From positions 127,876,906 to 127,940,905 of the forward strand of contig NC_133391.1 of assembly GCF_047511655.1 (NCBI RefSeq): a DNA stretch of 64,000 nt. Direction: 5' to 3'. Under the pieces are notes generated by a model. The model searched no databases, had not been told where the DNA came from, and saw only the letters and a program-made list of their open reading frames with translations. This document shows positions 35,081-45,988 of this stretch, piece after piece; position 1 is the first letter of the stretch; the number at the start of each line of letters is the position of its first letter. Source of the DNA: Castor canadensis. Its lineage: Eukaryota > Chordata > Mammalia > Rodentia > Castoridae. A program made the translations under genes and the position numbers.

Positions 35081-35559
35081 AAAGATATTGCATAGGGCTG
35101 TAGTCACCTCAAGAGATGACTCGGGAAAGATCTGCTTCAAAACACTCTTAAGTGGTTGTAGACAGGATTCAGTTCTCACTGGCTTTTGTATGGAGGTGCC
35201 CCCCGCCCCCCCCACCTTGCCATATGTCTCCCTGTAGGTTAGATCACAGCATGACAACTGGCTTTCATCAACACACACAACTAAGAGAGCAAGGTGAAAG
35301 CCAAAATCTTTGTAACCTAAGCTCAGAAGTGACATCTCATGATTGTTGTCATATTCTAGTCATTAGTAGTGAATCACTAGGTCTAGCTCACACTCAAGAA
35401 GAGGGAATTAGCTGAGGTCATGGACACCAGGAATGAGAGACCATCAGAAGCCCTTTTACAAGCTTCCTACTACAACTAGGAAGCAATCTTTTCCCCTGTT
35501 ATTAGCTTGTGTCATTTCAATTGATACATCTTCAAGCTTACTCTCCTCTATCAGCTCCA

Positions 35560-36050
35560 GTTTACTATTGAGTCCATACAGTTAAAACAATTTTATATTG
35601 ACAAGTTCTAAAATTTCCCTTTGGTTCATATTTAGTTCTGTTTGTTTGCTGAGACAATGTGTTGTAACCTTTGTTTTAAGTGTGTTCACAATCTCTCACT
35701 TAAGCATATTACATGGCTGCCTTGAAGTCTTGATCACATAATTCCAAAGCCCGTAATAGCTCAGATTTGGCTTCTATTTTTTTTTCCCATGAAAGTTGAA
35801 ATTTTCTTGGTTCTTTATGCAGAATAATTTTGGTTGTATGCTGGACATTTTGAATACACTGTTAGGAAACATGAGATCTTGTTTCAGTCTATCAAGAATG
35901 GTATGTTTTGTTTTAGTAGGCAATTCAAAAGATTAGGCTTCGCTGCAAGTGTCCACATGTGTGGGCTGTGTTTTCAACATCAGTTCAGTTTTCAAGGTCT
36001 TTTCAGATCTGTCCTGGGTATGTGGTCAGTCAGCAACCTGAGTTGTGCTT
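35560..36050 (-). mobile_element. Possible old L1/HAL1-like piece, minus strand
   Basis: GTTTGCTGAGACAATGTGTT, TTTTCTTGGTTCTTTATGCA and GTATGCTGGACATTTTGAAT resemble antisense phrases of ancient L1-related repeats. The family is uncertain. Confidence 0.45.
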
Positions 36051-36428
36051 AGTTTTCAAAATATTTTATATACTACTCAGGATTAGATCAAAACATGCTC
36101 CACTTAGGGATGATTGATATGCTTAACAGTTGCATTGAACATATTTTGTATTTCTACCTGCTTTTAAGATATATTTAAGGGAGTTTTTTAAAGTCCTGTC
36201 ATTTAAGCTTTTATCCACTAGGTGTCCTCAGTTAAGTTTAAGTTAGGATTTTTTTCATGAAATTTTTGTCTCTAAATATCTTTTTAAAACTTAATAAAAT
36301 AATCTTTAAATAAAATTTAAGGTAATGCTTCAGGGGAAAATTTTTACATGTAATTGGTAGTACTGTTGAGATTTTTAAGTTTATGGAAAACCTTTAAAAA
36401 TATAAATACCTTTAAAAGTTTGATAAGC

Positions 36429-36430
<2 letters not shown>

Positions 36431-36478
<48 letters not shown>
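36431..36478 (+). repeat. (TG)24 microsatellite
   Basis: A perfect 48-base TG run ends 98 bp before ERCC8 exon 2. Confidence 0.98.
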
Positions 36479-36481
<3 letters not shown>

Positions 36482-36576
36482 TCACTATGTATAACCTTGG
36501 GAAAATAAGGTTTATGTTAAATTACTTGCTTATTGTTAAGTTTTATCTCTCTTTTTCTCCCTTTTAACTTTTAAAG

Positions 36577-36672
36577 GATATTGTCATTGGAGTTAAACAA
36601 AGACAGAGATGTTGAAAGAATCCATAGTAGTGGAGTTAACACCCTTGACGTTGAACCTATTGAAGGGAGATA
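36577..36672 (+). CDS. ERCC8: ERCC8 coding exon 2
   Basis: The exon is 96 nt and encodes residues 26-58, reading [19 protein letters not shown] and then [13 protein letters not shown]. It leads into the first WD40 blade. Acceptor TTAAAG is at 36571-36576 and donor GTAAGT at 36673. Compared with the human sequence as I recall it, the Gly-Gly after IH is Ser-Ser here, and there are conservative I/V changes. The exon begins and ends in phase 2 and is a multiple of three, so skipping it would keep the frame. A 24-unit TG repeat sits about 100 bp upstream of the acceptor. Confidence 0.97.
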
Positions 36673-37059
36673 GTAAGTTTATTATACTTATTACTTTTCT
36701 TTCTAAGTGAGATACAATGAATTCTTGCTTTTTTTTAGCTTAATTAGAAGAAATTTCATAAAAATAAATAAAAACTAAATTTTAGCATTTGTTAGACTGG
36801 CATTATTAATTTCAAATAAATACATAACATCAAGTTTACAAAATGTTGCTAGGTAGACATTTCCAAACTACTTTAGCACAAATATATTCATCATTAAATC
36901 AATAAACATTGAACTTATTTTTGAATGCAGAAAGCTTTTAAATGCTGGGTTGTATCTTTAGGTGCTTTTTAAAAACGTGGGTGGTACATTCAAGGATTCC
37001 AATGGGAAGACAAATATCAAAAGCAAAAGTATATTTTTGGAGAACTAAATTTGAAGCAA

Positions 37060-37225
37060 ATAGGACTTTATTTGAGTTTCTCCTAGCTTTATCACTTACC
37101 AGCTTTGTAACCTTGAGCAATTTACCTAACCTTGCAAGGTCTTAGCTGCCTTGGCTATGCAATGGGAACAATAATACTTACCTAACACATTTACTTTGAG
37201 GATTAATTGAGATAATATGTATAAT
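37060..37225 (+). repeat. MIR SINE
   Basis: CACTTACCAGCTTTGTAACC, TTGAGCAATTTACCTAACC and GAGGATTAATTGAGATAATA are MIR core phrases. Confidence 0.85.
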
Positions 37226-38796
37226 CAAAAACTCACATGTACTTCTAATCCACCACACAATAGCTGAAGTGCTTTAAAAAAGCAAATCTGAATATATTCC
37301 CCTACTGATAACAAGTTCAAAGCCCTTTATATGGTCTATAATTAGGCAGTATATAAAAATAAAGAAAACAGTTTTTGCTATTTTATGGTTTGTTTAGCAT
37401 TTGCCCTAGAATTTTTATTTTATAATGACATATTTTTACTTAAATTACAGTAAGAATAGGTTTAACCACTTCCATTTTTTCAGCTTCTGGAATGGTCTCA
37501 CCTAATAGTTTATGAAAAACACATTCAGGGAACAGAATTCTCACTTTAGCACATTGTTAAATTTAAAGATGACCAGCCATAAAATTCTTCTCTTTCTTCT
37601 AACTTCCAGGCTCCACATAACACTTCCTGTTCAAAGGCAGCTGTGGGATATTCACTTATAAAATATATGCAGACATGAGGAGCAAGGGATAGCTGATTTC
37701 TTTTGGTCGTGGGTGCTGATGGAAAAAACATTCTCTGTTATTACTCCAGGCAGCCATTTGGCATAGTGATTGCTTGAGTGACCTGTGAAGTATATGAAGC
37801 CAGTAGGATACCAGTTGGCAGAATGAGTAGGAAATCTGGGAAACTATAGGAGATATATATATATATACACATATATATATGTGAAATATGTTTGAGAACT
37901 GTAGGCAATTTTCAGAGAGCATGTATAGAAAAGTTTGAGGACTTGCAGTAGTGGTTAATTTCCCCTTTATTGTACGGGGGAAGCTATAACTATTTATTTC
38001 ATTGTTGCTAAGACATATTTTGCATTAAACCCTTTCAGTAGCAAAGATGAAAGTGTCTGTTTAATTCCAAATTTTTATTCTTTTCCTTAAGAAAATCACT
38101 GTATATGTAATTTGTTCAAAATATCTGCTAATATTTACCATTCACCAAGAGTGCTGTAGTGGTATCACTGAATACAAGAATAGAAACCAGAATATACAAA
38201 TCTGGTAAAGAAGCATTTGCTTCTAAAATTAGGTGATATTTTAAGAAAACTATCCAAAAGTTGCATTTAACAGGTTTAGCTGCAGAAGGTACATTTGTAT
38301 ATCACTCTTCTGTTCAAATTTTCTTTTATATTTTCTAAATTCTGCTATATTTCATTCATATTTAATTCAGAGTTTTCTATAGTAAAACGTAAAGCTATAT
38401 TTCTTAATGTGGTTGCTCTGTTAGCAGAATATTTATCTAACAGTCAAATAATGTTAGTGCCATGAGATACTTCAAGTACAGATGAAGCATTTCTAGCGTC
38501 GTGGGAAAAATTTAAAAACAAAAAAACCCCCAGTATCTCAAGTTTTAAGTATGAATCAGAAATGTTTTGGGAATTCGTTATGGTACCATTATAACTCTCA
38601 ACTGTGTAATATTTTATCAATCAAAATAAAAAGCTTAATTTTTAAAATTTACAAATATTTCTCCATATGTGCCATTTGAGTGACTGAACCACAAAGATGT
38701 TTAAATGAAGCTGGTGTTGAATATTTGTTTAAATGGCATTAGTTTGTCATCTGTCTTTGCTTCCCATAATCAGTCAGGTTTTAGAACTGTTTTAAA

Positions 38797-38835
38797 ACTG
38801 TTGCCCTAATATTTCAAAACTAGCCAAAAGTCATT
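38797..38835 (+). repeat. 39-bp direct repeat, copy 1
   Basis: It is identical over 39 bases to 39991-40029. It begins ACTGTTGCCCTAATATTTCA and ends AAAGTCATT. Confidence 0.97.
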
Positions 38836-39149
38836 AGTTCTTCTTGGAAGAACTACTTTTATATCAGTGTAATTGTTCTGCAAGTTGGTATTGAATTTTT
38901 CTTAAAGAGGTCTATGAATCAGTACATGCTGCTAAGTCAAGAACTGTTGATAACTGGTTCACAACAAGATAAGGAACTTGTACCAGAATATAAATCTACT
39001 GCATCACTGAGCACACAGTTTAAAGGAACTAAAAGAGAAAGCCATGGTTGTTTCATGGAGACACATTACATTGCATAGCATTGCTCTATATTTAATTATA
39101 TTTTGTTGCAACTTAGATGAAAATCTTTTAATCAACCTATTCAGTGATG

Positions 39150-40320
39150 CATTACTAAAAACCTCAGTTTGGGGGCCACACTAAGAAGATAACAATGTCA
39201 GTATTGCTTTAAAAATTACAAAATCAAAACCAGCGTACAATATAGTAAAATCAGGTCATGAAGTATCCCCACAAACCCCAAAATATGAATTAAGTGGGAA
39301 TAAACCACTGATAACTACAAGATCTGTGTAGCATCAACATTTATGCAGTGGGTGGGGGGAGTCAGTAAAAAGCAATGGGATATCTTATACCTGATGAATT
39401 CAAAATAACCAGCAAGTTGGTTGGAAGCTTAGCAAGCCAATTTGATTACAGCAGCTGAAACTGGAAGAGCCTGGCATACTCCAATTATAGATAAGTTCAG
39501 GGGGTCCAAAGTAAGACTAGGAGCACTAAAACAGTCTAGCCACTGTAATCTCTCCAAAGAGTGAACCAGTCAAAGCTCCCTTACAGAACAGAACCCTATA
39601 CTGAAGAGAAGTTACTTGTAATAGAATTCAAATTTAGCAATGCAGGGGCAATAGAAACAAAGAGTTGGTACAAATAAAAATTTGTCAGGTGGACAGAACC
39701 AGGAAATCTCTAAAAGCAAGCTGTCATATTTTGAAACTCTTACCAAAAAGCAAAAAAAAATTAAGGAAGAGGATTTTCTTAAGATATAAAATTTAAACAT
39801 TATTCTTAACCTAGAAATCCATTCTAAAAAGTGTAGGAAAATTAATTTTGCATAAAAATGAGCAAATTGAATTAAGATCAAAGTCCATAAAAAAATTATC
39901 CTCAAAGCAAAGAGACAAAGAAGTAAAGTAATGCCACTACAGACAATGAAATCATACCAGATAGATACATGCCCATCAGGCAGATGAGACTGTTGCCCTA
40001 ATATTTCAAAACTAGCCAAAAGTCATTTTAAAAGATATAGTCTATAAAAGAATTACAGAAACTAGATATAGAAAAAAAAATTCAGGAACAACATGATCAA
40101 ACTCAAGAAAAAATTAGAAATAGAAGAAAAAATGTTCATAAATGAAGACTAAAACATAAGGAAGACAAGCAAATAAATATGAGTTAATATACTAGAAATA
40201 GAAGACAGAAAAAGTTAAAATTCAAAAAGAAGACAGGAAACATTTAAAAGGTACTTAGATGTATAGAATATATGCAAAGAAGACCCCGCATATAGATGAT
40301 AGGAATTCCCAGAGAAGAAT
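39150..40320 (+). mobile_element. Possible old L1/HAL1 5' region
   Basis: A-rich, gapless sequence with ORF1-like runs (ACTCAAGAAAAAATTAGAAA, AAATTCAAAAAGAAGACAGG) resembles the coiled-coil coding part of HAL1 or old L1 ORF1. The call is tentative. The 135-aa frame on the other strand (39612-40019) is its shadow. Confidence 0.4.
39991..40029 (+). repeat. 39-bp direct repeat, copy 2
   Basis: It is the exact second copy of 38797-38835, with 1155 bp between. The flanks differ on both sides. Confidence 0.97.
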
Positions 40321-40747
40321 ACCCAAGCAAGGAAGCAGAATAAGTATTAAAACTATAATTCAACCAAACTATTTTACTGTTTTTCAGACCTTTTAAATAG
40401 GGGAAAGTCTTATTATCACCAGACTTTGACTTTGAGTTTTACGTCCAAAAAACAAACTTTTTAAAAATCTAAGCTATTCAAGGAATCAAGGATTTTATAT
40501 TTAACCAAACAGATTTTAAGTCCAATAGGGCAGACAAATTGTCACTAACATACAAGAATTCAGAGTATTCTTCTCATTAGCCCTTCTTTAATAATCTACC
40601 AGAGATGGCATTAGAAAACCAGACTGAATAGAGGGATATCAACATAAGGATTGGTGGTGCCCAGTAGATTTGGCAAGTATTACTTTAAATATATAAATTG
40701 GTGGTCTAGGTACTGGAGTGGCTGCTAATCACAGCAGAAATCAATGA

Positions 40748-41118
40748 CAAGCCGGGCACCTGTGTCTCATACCTGTAATCCTAGCTACTTGGGAGGCTGA
40801 CATTGGGAGGATTGTGTGTCAAGGCCAATTTGGAATAGGGGGAGGAGAGTTCTGGAGACTCCATCTCAACAGAAAAAAGTTGGGCATTATGGCATATGCC
40901 TATCTTCCCAATGATGGTGGAAATATAAAAGGATTACATTCTAGGCTGGCTTGGGCAAAAGCAAGATCCTATCCCCAAAACAATCAAAGCAAGAAGAGTT
41001 GGAGGCATGACTCAAGCATTAGAGCACCTGCCTTGCAAGTGTGAAGTCCTGAGTTCAACCCTCAGTAATCCACCCACCCACCCACCCCTGCCGCCAAAAA
41101 AAAAAAAAAAAAAAAAGA
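40748..41118 (+). repeat. Composite SINE: B1 + B1 + ID, with (CCCA)n and poly-A
   Basis: Units begin near AGCCGGGCACCTGTGTCTCA, TTGGGCATTATGGCATATGC and GAGTTGGAGGCATGACTCAA. The tail holds a CCCA run (41071-41088) and about 20 A. Confidence 0.9.
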
Positions 41119-41184
41119 AGAAGAAATCAGTTACCAGGATTATTTTGAATTAGAGCATATGAATTCAGTCATCAAAGTCCAGGC

Positions 41185-41295
41185 TATAGCTGGGCGTGGT
41201 GGTTTACAATTGTAATCCCCACACTCAGGAAGCAGAGGTAGGATCACCAGCCTGGAAGTTGCAGGAAGACTGATCTAGTTTTGCAACAAATAAAT
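41185..41295 (+). repeat. B1-like SINE
   Basis: AGCTGGGCGTGGTGGTTTAC and TTGTAATCCCCACACTCAGG are clear; the 3' end is diverged. Confidence 0.82.
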
Positions 41296-42284
41296 TGCTA
41301 CAAAGGAGAAAAGTGGAGTGGGAAGGCAGGAAGAAAGCAGAATGGGACTCTATATTGAAGGTTTAAGAAATTAAATTTCTCTTTAAAAAGCAAAGCTAGT
41401 TTTACTCATGGATATACTCTTGGAAGTTGGCAGTGATTTCTACAAATATCACAACAATGAGTTGCCTTGAGAAAGTGGGGAGGCATTGTGATTTGGGGAG
41501 AGGTCTAATTGTTTGAACCTTTTTGAAGAATCTTTTGATGATGCTCTTATTTCTAATTGACTAAATTTATATCTTGTATAATAATGGAATAAAATTCAGA
41601 ATGCCTAAGATTTTACAATATTTAAACTTCGTTCAAAAGAAACATAAAATAGAGAACTTGTTTGAGCAAGAGTTTTATCTCATAAAAGCAAATACAAAAA
41701 ATAGTATTCTGAATGGAGGCAAAAAGACAAACACTGAAAATATTTAATCTTAAATATTTGCATATTTCAATATGTAAAAGAATAATCAACAATATCCTCC
41801 ATTTTGTAGAATTTGCTGAGAACTTACCATGTTACTCACCACCTATGATTATTTTCTAAACTAAAAATATGACTTAGGAAAGCCAAAGGTGGCAACAACT
41901 TTAAGTTCAAAGATGATTTCAGATAATTTTATGGAAAAAAAGCAATAAACCATATTAAAAGCACAAAATTAAAACAATATAGTAGTACAAACTTAGGTGT
42001 AGGTGAGAAACTGATAAAAGAAGATAAAATACCAAGAATAATCTATTACAATGTTATTTTTGTAAATTAAGTTCAATTAGTATAGTTTTTGTTTTACTAT
42101 AAATGCTTATATATTACTTTCATTTCTTAGAAATTTTACAAAGTTTTTGAATAATTTTTTGAATAATAAAGTTTTTGAATAATAGCTTCTACCAGTATAA
42201 TAGCCCACTTTGAGAAATAATTGTTTCAAAAAAGTATATAATTTTCTAGCACTCTCTTTTACTCCCAAAAATAAGGTTCTGAGT

Positions 42285-42655
42285 GATCTGGCTCCTCCAC
42301 CTCTCCTCTCACCGCTCTCCTTCTGTGCTTCTCAAGCAACTCATTCCTTCTTTCATTCTCTAGAATGAGCCTGTATTATTTTGACGCACTGTCTGGGTAA
42401 CTCCAATTCCTCCTTCAGTTTAAATTTTATAATCAAAGAAACTGTCCTTGAATCCCCAAACTAGAATAAAGTAAGTTATTGTCACAAGGACCCTGATTAC
42501 AGCTATTTGGTTGATCATGTACACTACGTGTCTTTCTTGCTAGACTATAAAACTCTGGGAGAACCAGAACCATGCCTCTCTTGTTACAGTTTATTAGCAG
42601 AATACTTTCTATATTTTAGGTGCTCAGTTAAGGTTGAATAAATTCATTCATGAAA
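42285..42655 (+). repeat. L2-type LINE 3' end
   Basis: GATCTGGCTCCTCCACCTCT, GCTAGACTATAAAACTCTGG and GGTGCTCAGTTAAGGTTGAATA-like ending follow the L2 tail order. Confidence 0.7.
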
Positions 42656-43131
42656 GAAGGAAGGAAGCTACAATCAAAGGAACTGTGCATTTTGATCATC
42701 ACATCAACTTTGTGATTTAGGTGAAAATGCCCTCCCCCATTTTTTTTTTTTTAACAAATGTTGAAAGGTTTAGAGGGCTGGTGTAACTTGCCAAGCGTCA
42801 GATAGCTAGTGTCAGCATAATTGGTTAGTCTAATTCCATTTTCATTTAGCACATTTAAGACATATAAAAAACTAATGTTTTACTTAAGTAAGAAATGTCC
42901 TTTTGCCATCTTATTTCTACCATCTTTTCTTTGGGAATCATGAAGGCAAACTTTAAATGATCACAAGTTGAATTTTTCAAATTCAGTCTTCTATAAATAT
43001 TGAGATAAGAAATTTTATTGAAATCTGTTGGTGAGAAATAACTATTTATGATCTTACTACATTTAGGTGTTTACAGATCAATTTTCAGATATATAATCAT
43101 CATAAATAAGTGGACTTCATAAAGTGATTAA

Positions 43132-43416
<285 letters not shown>

Positions 43417-43489
43417 TGATGCTTTCTTTAAAATTCAAGAATAGTTTTTCATGTGTCTTCCCAAAAACAACTTTGTATACATTTTCTGT

Positions 43490-45988
43490 TTTCTTTTTTT
43501 TATTATTGTTGTACTGGGGGTACATTGTGACATTTACAAAAGTCCTAACAATATATTATAGTTGAATTCACTCCCTCTGTCATTCTCCTGTATTCCTCCT
43601 CCCCCCATTCCTGGAATAATTTCAGATGGTCTCATATTTCCATTTACATATGTGTATACACAATTTTTGTACTATATTCACCCTCTTACACCCTCTCCCC
43701 ACATCCTCCCCTGTCTCATTGATACCAGCCCCCGAGACAGTACCTGTTCTGCCCTTCTGTTCTCCAATTTTGTAAAAGAAAAAAAAAATTTTTGTTGCTT
43801 AAGATAGCTATACAAGGAGTTTCCTTGTGACCTTTCCATGTATATATGTATTATAATTCAAAATGGTTCACCCCTCTATTTTTCTCCTTTCTACCTTAGT
43901 CGCCTTCTTACGGTGATTTCAACAGGTTTAAAAATTCTATATTCATTCCTTTATAGGAAGTGCATCAACTATATTCACCTTCTTAACTTCCTTCTTTTCC
44001 CCTCCGTCTCTTGTATGTGACCTCCCTTTAACACACATTGTTTTTATTTGTATTAGGTCTATATTCCACATATGAGAGAAAACATGCAGCCTTTGGCTTT
44101 CTGAACCTTGCTAACTTCACTCAAGATGATGTTTTCCAGTTGCATTCATTGACCTGCAAATGACAAGATTTTATTCTTCTTTGTGGCTGAATAAAAGTCC
44201 ATTGTATATAAATAACACATTTTTAAATCTATTCATCAGTTGTGGGGCATCTTGGCTGTTTCCATAGCTTAGCTCTTATGAATAATGCTGCAGTAAACAT
44301 GGGTATGCAGGTACCTTTATTGTAATCTAAATTACATTCCTTTGGGTATATTCCTAGGAGTGGAGTTGCTGGATCAGATGACAGCTCTATTTTTAGTTTT
44401 CGAGGAGCCTCCATAGTGTTTTCCATAGTGCTTGTACTAATTTACATTCCCACCAACAGCATATGAGGATTCCTTTTCCCCCCACATCCTTGCCAACATT
44501 TGTTGTTGTTTGTGTTCTTGATGGTAGCCATTCTAAAAGGAGTAAGGTAGAATCTTAACATGGTTTTGATTTGCATTTTTTTTTTTTTTTTTGTGACCAG
44601 GGATTTTGAGCATTTCTTCATGTGTTTTTTGGGCATTTGGACTTCTTCCTTTGAAAAAGCACTGTTCAGTTCATTTGCCCATTTCCTCATTGGGTCATTG
44701 ATTTTTTGGGAGTTTAGCTTTTTGAGCTCCCTCTATATTCTGGCTATTAATCCCTTGTCAGCTATATAGCTGGGAAAGATTTTTCTCCCATTCTGTGGGC
44801 TGTATCTTTAATCTGGTGACCATTTCTTTTGTTGTACAGAAGCTTTTTAATTTCATGTAGTCCCATTTATTAATCCTTTCTCTTAGTTGCTGAGTCATTT
44901 GAGTTCTATTGAGGAAGTCATTGACTGTGCCTATCAATTCCAGTATATTTCCTGCTCTTTCCTGCACTAGCCTCAAAGTTTCAGGTCTTATATTAAGGTC
45001 CTTAGTCCACTTTGAGTTGATACTTGCACAAGGTGAAAGAGTGAAAGACATAAATCTACTTTCAGTTTTCTGCATGCAGATGTCCAGTTTTCCAAAAACA
45101 GTTGCAGAGGCTGTTTTTTCTTCATCATATGTTTTGGGCACCTTTGTCAAAATTCAGGTGGGAGTGGCTGGGTGGATTCATATCTGGGTCTTCTATCCTG
45201 TTCCACTGATCTTCATATCTGTTTTTATGCCAGTATCATGCTGTTTTTATTGCTCTGACTCAGCAGTATAGTTTAAAGTCAGGTATTGTGATACCTCCAG
45301 CGTTGCTCTTTTTGCTCAGCATTGCCATGGCTATTTGCAGTCTTTTGTGCTTCCAAATGAACCTTATGGTTCATTTTTCAGTCTCTGTGATGAATGACAT
45401 TGGAATTTTGATGGGAATTGCAATGAACGTGTAGATTACTTTTGGTAACATAGCCATTTTACAATATTGATTCTGCCAATCCATGAGCATGGGAGATCTT
45501 TCCATCTTCTGTAATATTCCTCAATCTGACTCTTCAGTGGTTTGTAGTTTGCATTGTAGAGTGTTGGGAACCAAAAGCCACAGTCTGACAAGGTCGCTGT
45601 GGCTTAGCAGCATTCCAACAAAATTGGAATCTGCAGGTGCACCATGCCTCTATCACGGTGGGAAGGAACACTAAATGGTTTTCCTTGACTATAAAGAAGT
45701 TTATACTTAGTCAAGGACACTGGCAGTAGGAATGCAGTGTGGAAAACACAGAAAGGTTGTAACTAGTCCAGAGTGTTTTTGATGTTTAAGTCTCTTCCTC
45801 TTTTGTATAAAGTTGGCTGAGAAAAAGGAAATTTCGCCAGTTGATCATCAACCTTCAGGCCCTCTCGATATGTGTTTTGTCATTCCCTTCCTGAGTGAGT
45901 GAGTCCTTTCGTATGTCCTGTCTTGTTCATTCCTTTCTTGAGCCTTTTGGGATCAAGGACCTCTGCGATCACAGCAGTAGAGGTCTTA
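43490..45988 (-). mobile_element. L1, minus strand: 3' UTR and ORF2 C-terminal half, split by a solo LTR
   Basis: On the minus strand, ORF2 pieces read INSKWTKDLNIRPETLRLVQ (44758-45150 frame) and then [19 protein letters not shown] before a stop at 44442. The next piece, with SSDPATPLLGIYPKECN, is in another frame. The 3' UTR occupies about 43490-44040. Frames are broken by stops and a +1 shift, so it is inactive. The right part is interrupted at 45562-45976 by an LTR. Confidence 0.88.
45556..45982 (+). mobile_element. Solo LTR, ERVK/IAP-like, with 6-bp TSD
   Basis: GTAGAG at 45556-45561 and again at 45977-45982 flank a 415-bp segment (45562-45976) that begins TGTTGGGAACC and ends ATCACAGCA. 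These are proper TG...CA termini. TATAAA is at 45806-45811. A 6-bp duplication and the TGTTGGGA start fit class II (beta-type) elements. No internal viral genes remain. It lies inside an L1. Confidence 0.88.

Larger units (their letters stand above)
33386..36576 (+). other. ERCC8 intron 1
   Basis: This intron is about 3.2 kb with a GTAAGG donor and an AG acceptor preceded by a pyrimidine-rich stretch. From 33.4 to 34.2 kb I recognise nothing. Further right it carries an L2/MIR-like remnant (34205-34395), a B1 plus ID SINE pair (34850-35030), a GA repeat (35033-35076), an old L1-like antisense piece (35560-36050) and a TG repeat (36431-36478). No further coding exon is visible. Confidence 0.85.

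Noticed and set aside
39612..40019. 135-codon hydrophobic frame on the minus strand that looks like a membrane protein
   Set aside because: It is the reverse complement of A-rich old L1/HAL1-like sequence. Poly-A-rich sense strands give Phe/Leu/Ile-rich antisense frames.
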